Shown here one piece after another: positions 60,630-64,000 of a DNA stretch of 64,000 nt. This DNA is from Alistipes putredinis DSM 17216 (GTDB lineage Bacteria > Bacteroidota > Bacteroidia > Bacteroidales > Rikenellaceae). The stretch spans positions 308,013 through 372,012 of the forward strand of contig NZ_DS499577.1 in the NCBI RefSeq assembly GCF_000154465.1. The letters run 5' to 3'. The translations under genes and the position numbers were made by a program. The notes beneath the pieces were generated by a model that did no database searches, was not told where the DNA came from, and saw only the letters and a program-made list of their open reading frames with translations. Each line of letters begins with the position of its first letter. Within the stretch, counting starts at the first letter, position 1.

Positions 60630-61553
60630 ATGAGTCTGTTGCACTCCCTGCATCGGAATGTCAAGACGATCGCCATGCCGATGGGTATGGTGGTCGGAGC
60701 CTTGTTATGCCGTCCGGTGACAGCGGCCGAGAGTATGTCGAACGGGATGATTACCCCGACGCTGATCTTTCTGATGCTGTTTTTCACTTTCTGTCGGGTG
60801 AAGCCTCGGCAGATGCGGGTGAAGATGCTGCATGTCTGGCTGCTGGCATTTCAGATCGTGGGCAGCATAGTGGTTTACCTGTCGTTCGTCTGGTTCGATC
60901 CGTTGTTGGCGCAGGGGGCCATGATTTGTGTCCTGGCTCCGGTTGCGATGGCAGCCGTGGTGATCGGCGGTATGTTGGGGGCCAACGTAACCACGATGGC
61001 TACGTACAGCCTGATCTGCAACATGGTCGTCGCTTTGGTGGCTCCGATGCTGCTTTCGTTCGTGGGCTCCGACCATGCCACGTTTCTGGCAATTCTCTCC
61101 CGTGTGGGACCGGTGCTGGTGCTGCCGTTCGTCTGTGCCCAGTTGTGCCGAAAATTCTTGCCGGGAGTGGCATTCTGGGTGTCGAAGCATAGCCAGATTT
61201 CATTTTATATGTGGCTGGTGTCGCTGGTTTTTGTCATTGGCCGCACGACCGCTTTTATCATCGACCTGGAGAATGCTGAACCCTGGACCGAAATTGCACT
61301 GGGGCTCGTTGCGATGGTGATCTGCGTGGTTCAGTTCGGAGTGGGACGGATGCTGGGACGCCGTTACGGTGATGCCGCAGCGGGCGGGCAGTCGTTGGGA
61401 CAGAAGAATACGGTGCTCGCCGTGTGGATGGCCCAGTCGTTTCTGAACCCGATCTCCTCGATTGCTCCGACCGCTTATATCGTGTGGCAGAACTTCGTGA
61501 ACTCCTACCAAATATATAAAAAGGATAGAAAAGTGATGAAAAATCAAATATAA
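60630..61553 (+). CDS. BASS-type (bile acid:sodium symporter-like) transporter
   Basis: The 307-residue membrane protein has nine or ten helices. 'ITPTLIFLMLFFTFCRVKPRQMRVKMLHVWLLAFQIVGS' and 'VLAPVAMAAVVIGGMLGANVTTMATYSLICNMVVALVAPML' match the BASS fold, the latter being the crossover region with polar Na+-site residues. The cargo is unknown; organic anions are typical. The C-terminus is basic and Lys-rich (KKDRKVMKNQ). It is 33 bp after yqeY and its 3' end runs into AT-rich DNA flanking the integrase remnant. Confidence 0.8.
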   Translation: MSLLHSLHRNVKTIAMPMGMVVGALLCRPVTAAESMSNGMITPTLIFLMLFFTFCRVKPRQMRVKMLHVWLLAFQIVGSIVVYLSFVWFDPLLAQGAMICVLAPVAMAAVVIGGMLGANVTTMATYSLICNMVVALVAPMLLSFVGSDHATFLAILSRVGPVLVLPFVCAQLCRKFLPGVAFWVSKHSQISFYMWLVSLVFVIGRTTAFIIDLENAEPWTEIALGLVAMVICVVQFGVGRMLGRRYGDAAAGGQSLGQKNTVLAVWMAQSFLNPISSIAPTAYIVWQNFVNSYQIYKKDRKVMKNQI

Positions 61554-61742
61554 ATTATTAAAATATAGTAATTTATATTCGATTGCGGAAATTTTCGTAT
61601 GTTTTTGCAATTTTCTCAGCTAAGCCCATAATTGCCCAATATTTGTTACTCGAAAATGCTGCGGTAACAAAACAAATTCACTATATTTGCCGTTGAAGCA
61701 ACAAACGGGAAGGGTCTGGCGAAACAGAAACAGACGGTCAAA

Positions 61743-62771
61743 TTGAAGGAGCCGGTGCGAATCCGGTTCAAGCAGTTATCCAACGGAAATCAATCCATCT
61801 ATTTGGACTACTATACGGGTGACGTGATCCGCAAGGAAAATTATGTTGGCGGCAAACGGAAATACGAGTTTCTGAAGCTATACCTTATTCCCGAACGAAC
61901 GCGGGAGGACAAGGCGAAGAACGAAGTGACGCTCGCCCTTGCCAAAGCGATTCAGAGCAAACGGATCGTCGAGGTGCAGAACGACGCGCACGGATTCCAG
62001 AACACGAACAAGTCCCGAGTGAACCTGCTCGATTATCTGGAAAATATCGGAAAACAGTCCGCCGAGCAGGGAAGCCGGAACTATGCCCGAACGGTGCTCA
62101 ATACCGTCCGGGCATTGAAGCTGTTTCGCGGCGACTATATCGCTTTTCGGGACGTCGATAAGGAGTTTCTTTCGGAGTTTACCGATTACCTGCGGCAGAT
62201 GCCGAAGGCCAGCAAATACGGCGTATTGAAAACCGGAGGGCGGTTAAGCGCCAATTCGGTTGTTTCCTATTACGGTACTTTGAGAACGGCCATCAACCGT
62301 GCCTACAAAGAGGGAATCATTACCGTCAATCCGACCAAAGAGTTCGATTTCGCAAGTAAAGTGCGGCAGGAGCCGAGCCGCCGCGAGTATCTGACAATCG
62401 ACGAATTGAAAACGCTGATAAATACCGAGTGCCGGCACGAGATCGTCAAGCGGGCTTTTCTGTTCAGCTGTCTGTGCGGGTTGCGCGTAAGCGACATTCG
62501 CAAATTGAGGTGGTGCGACTTACAACGGAGCGGCGGGCGTGTCCGTATCGAAATCACGATGCAGAAAACCAAAGAACCGCTTTACCTGCCGATTTCGGAC
62601 GAGGCGTTGAAATGGCTGCCGGAGCGCGGCGAGGCGAACGACAGTGATTATATCTTTCCGCTGACGCACGAGGGAACGGTGAATGATACGCTGCAACACT
62701 GGGCGAAAGTCGCCGGAATAACCAAACACATCTCGTTTCATATCTGGAGACATCCAAGTTCTACTTTCTAA
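61743..62771 (+). pseudogene. Tyrosine recombinase (integrase) truncated before the catalytic tyrosine
   Basis: The N-terminal SAM-like and core-binding parts ('KEPVRIRFKQLSNGNQSIYLDYY', 'RNYARTVLNTVRALKLF') and half of the catalytic domain are present: the first Arg in 'LCGLRVSDIRKLRW', the Lys in 'TMQKTKEPLYLPIS' and the HxxR box in 'HISFHIWRH'. It then stops at PSSTF, about 50-60 residues short, so the last His and the nucleophile Tyr are missing. The TTG at 61743 is the listed start; CTG 61716 (LAKQKQTVK) would give the usual N-terminus, so the start codon may also be lost. TATATTTG at 61682-61689 is a possible -7 box. It lies just beyond the 3' end of tRNA-Lys. Confidence 0.85.
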
Positions 62772-62880
62772 TTGAGATACAATCAATTAAAGTCCTCATT
62801 CTCTTAAATGGGTAACGATTTGGTAACGAAAGTGTGTCTTTTTGTGACCTTTCGTGTCTTAGGTCACAGACATTATACAA

Positions 62881-62917
62881 AAAAAAACTCCTACAATATC
62901 AAGGTATTGTAGGAGTT
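62881..62917 (-). terminator. Terminator for tRNA-Lys
   Basis: AACTCCTACAATA (62886-62898) pairs with TATTGTAGGAGTT (62905-62917); on the minus strand a T run follows. Confidence 0.85.
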
Positions 62918-62951
62918 GTACATTTACTGTCCATTTCTGTCCAGCGTTTTG

Positions 62952-63024
62952 TGATCCCGCTGGGGCTCGAACCCAGGACCCCAACATTAAAAGTGTTGTG
63001 CTCTACCAGCTGAGCTACGGAATC
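62952..63024 (-). tRNA. tRNA-Lys (TTT)
   Basis: The minus strand gives acceptor GATTCCG/CGGGATC with one G-U pair, TAGCTCAGCTGG in the D arm, anticodon stem AACAC...GTGTT-like around CTTTTAA (anticodon TTT), T arm CTGGG-TTCGAGC-CCCAG, and discriminator A. Its 3' end faces the truncated integrase. Confidence 0.93.
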
Positions 63025-63060
63025 ATCCGCGCCAATCCGGAGTTATCCGTTTTGGTGGTG

Positions 63061-63091
63061 CAAATGTATAGAAAATTTTTGTTTTGCCAAA
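63061..63091 (-). promoter_or_regulatory. Promoter of tRNA-Lys
   Basis: On the minus strand TTTG (63091-63088), a 19-nt spacer and TACATTTG (63068-63061). Confidence 0.7.
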
Positions 63092-63108
63092 ATAAAACGA
63101 TATTTTTG
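63078..63108 (+). promoter_or_regulatory. Promoter of the saccharopine dehydrogenase-family gene
   Basis: TTTG at 63078-63081, a 19-nt spacer and TATTTTTG at 63101-63108. It overlaps the divergent tRNA-Lys promoter. Confidence 0.7.
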
Positions 63109-63152
63109 TACGGAATATTGATTATCGTAAATCTTAAAACAAGATAAATTTT

Positions 63153-64000
63153 ATGTGTAAAGCTCTGATTATCGGCGCAGGAGGCGTAGGTACCGTCGTG
63201 GCGCAGAAAATTGCTGCCAATCCGATTTTTTCGGACGTGATGCTGGCCAGCCGAACAAAAGCGAAGTGTGATGCCATTGCTGCGGCAATCGGCGGGGACC
63301 GGGTGAAGACTGCGCAGGTCGATGCCGACAATGTAGCCGATTTGTGCGAGTTGTTTCGGGCCTTCAAGCCCGATATCGTGGTGAACGTGGCGCTGCCGTA
63401 CCAGGATCTGACCATTATGGACGCCTGCCTGGAGTGCGGGGTGAACTACCTCGATACAGCGAATTATGAACCCAAGGACGAGGCGCATTTCGAGTATTCG
63501 TGGCAGTGGGCCTATCAGGAGCGCTTCAAGGAGAAAGGGCTGACGGCTATTCTGGGCTGCGGCTTCGATCCGGGAGTGACAGCTATTTTCACCGCCTATG
63601 CCGCCAAACACCATTTCGACGAGATTCACTACCTCGATATCGTGGATTGCAACGCCGGTAATCACGGCATGGCTTTCGCCACGAATTTCAATCCGGAAAT
63701 CAATATCCGCGAAGTGACTCAAAAAGGCCGTTACTACGAGAACGGCAAGTGGGTGGTGACCGAACCGCACGAGATACACAAGCCGCTTCATTATCCTGAA
63801 ATCGGCGAGCGCGAATCTTATGTGATCTACCACGAGGAGCTGGAGTCGCTGGTAAAGAACTATCCGACGATCAAGCGAGCCCGCTTCTGGATGACTTTCG
63901 GACAGGAGTACCTGACCCACCTGCGCGTGATTCAGAATATCGGCATGGCCCGTATCGATCCGATCATTTACAACGGTGTGGAGATCGTGCCGATTCAGTT
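63153..64000 (+). CDS. Saccharopine dehydrogenase-family enzyme (carboxynorspermidine synthase-like), 3' end outside window
   Basis: The frame from ATG 63153 is open to the window end, 282 codons. It begins with a Rossmann NAD(P) motif 'KALIIGAGGVGTVVAQKIAANP', then 'MLASRTKAKCDAIAA', 'PDIVVNVALPYQDLTIMDACLECGVNYLDTANYEP' and 'ILGCGFDPGVTAIFTAYAAKHHF'. These match the Lys9/carboxynorspermidine dehydrogenase branch rather than lysine-forming saccharopine dehydrogenases, as far as pattern allows. In gut Bacteroidota this enzyme makes carboxyspermidine for spermidine synthesis. Its decarboxylase partner (nspC) is not visible here. Confidence 0.88.
   Translation, partial: MCKALIIGAGGVGTVVAQKIAANPIFSDVMLASRTKAKCDAIAAAIGGDRVKTAQVDADNVADLCELFRAFKPDIVVNVALPYQDLTIMDACLECGVNYLDTANYEPKDEAHFEYSWQWAYQERFKEKGLTAILGCGFDPGVTAIFTAYAAKHHFDEIHYLDIVDCNAGNHGMAFATNFNPEINIREVTQKGRYYENGKWVVTEPHEIHKPLHYPEIGERESYVIYHEELESLVKNYPTIKRARFWMTFGQEYLTHLRVIQNIGMARIDPIIYNGVEIVPIQ

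Overview
The window looks like a chromosomal segment of a Bacteroidales bacterium, most plausibly an Alistipes-like member of the Rikenellaceae. The support is: G+C-rich coding DNA with AT-rich spacers; many promoters of the Bacteroidota form TTTG-(19-21 nt)-TAnnTTTG; SusD/FN3-era style surface lipoproteins and DUF4595/DUF2807 proteins; a Na+-NQR operon; and a Na+-pumping methylmalonyl-CoA decarboxylase module with its epimerase. The taxonomic call is an inference from gene content, not a database result.

Layout. 1-3.6 kb: two paralogous surface lipoproteins. 3.8-5.6 kb: SPFH protein, ribbon-helix-helix protein and a four-helix membrane protein. 5.7-12.1 kb: a sirtuin, a frameshifted DUF4595 lipoprotein, meaB, a thioredoxin-like protein, a truncated glycosyltransferase-like gene and a MATE exporter with a structured leader. 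12.3-16.3 kb: mce-mmdA-gamma-biotin carrier-beta decarboxylase operon. 17-20.6 kb: TonB-domain protein, then rplM-rpsI-rpsB-tsf. 20.8-24.8 kb: an accessory island with an AT-rich secreted protein, a decayed fragment, and an S24/S26 peptidase-HprK-like kinase-ABC exporter operon. 25-32 kb: AddA-like and AddB-like nuclease-helicases facing apart, with a DUF2807 protein between them. 32.3-34.9 kb: STM3941-like protein and two M23 peptidases. 35-39.2 kb: alaS-gpmI. 39.4-40.5 kb: tandem small lipoproteins. 40.6-43.5 kb: hydroxyacid dehydrogenase, tcdA, TatD. 43.7-49.6 kb: nqrABCDEF. 49.8-51.8 kb: M56/TonB-BlaI pair. 52-63 kb: HAD phosphatase, M14 peptidase, tRNA-Met, ion channel, mscL, oadA-like decarboxylase, solute symporter, YqeY, BASS transporter, truncated integrase and tRNA-Lys. 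The window ends inside a saccharopine dehydrogenase-family gene.

Functionally, the NQR complex, the decarboxylase pump, the oadA-like carboxyltransferase, MeaB, the epimerase and several Na+-coupled transporters fit a succinate/propionate-forming anaerobe with a sodium cycle.

The observations most worth following are: (i) an NqrC subunit carrying an N-terminal rubredoxin-like CxxC...CxxC domain; (ii) nine-base C/G tracts just after the lipobox of two lipoprotein genes, one in frame and one out of frame, which suggests slipped-strand phase variation; (iii) a modular family of intergenic repeats, each ending in a consensus -7 box and each pointing at the next gene, so they look like dispersed promoter cassettes; (iv) a riboswitch-like leader before the MATE gene; and (v) a compact exporter-kinase-protease operon with no visible precursor.
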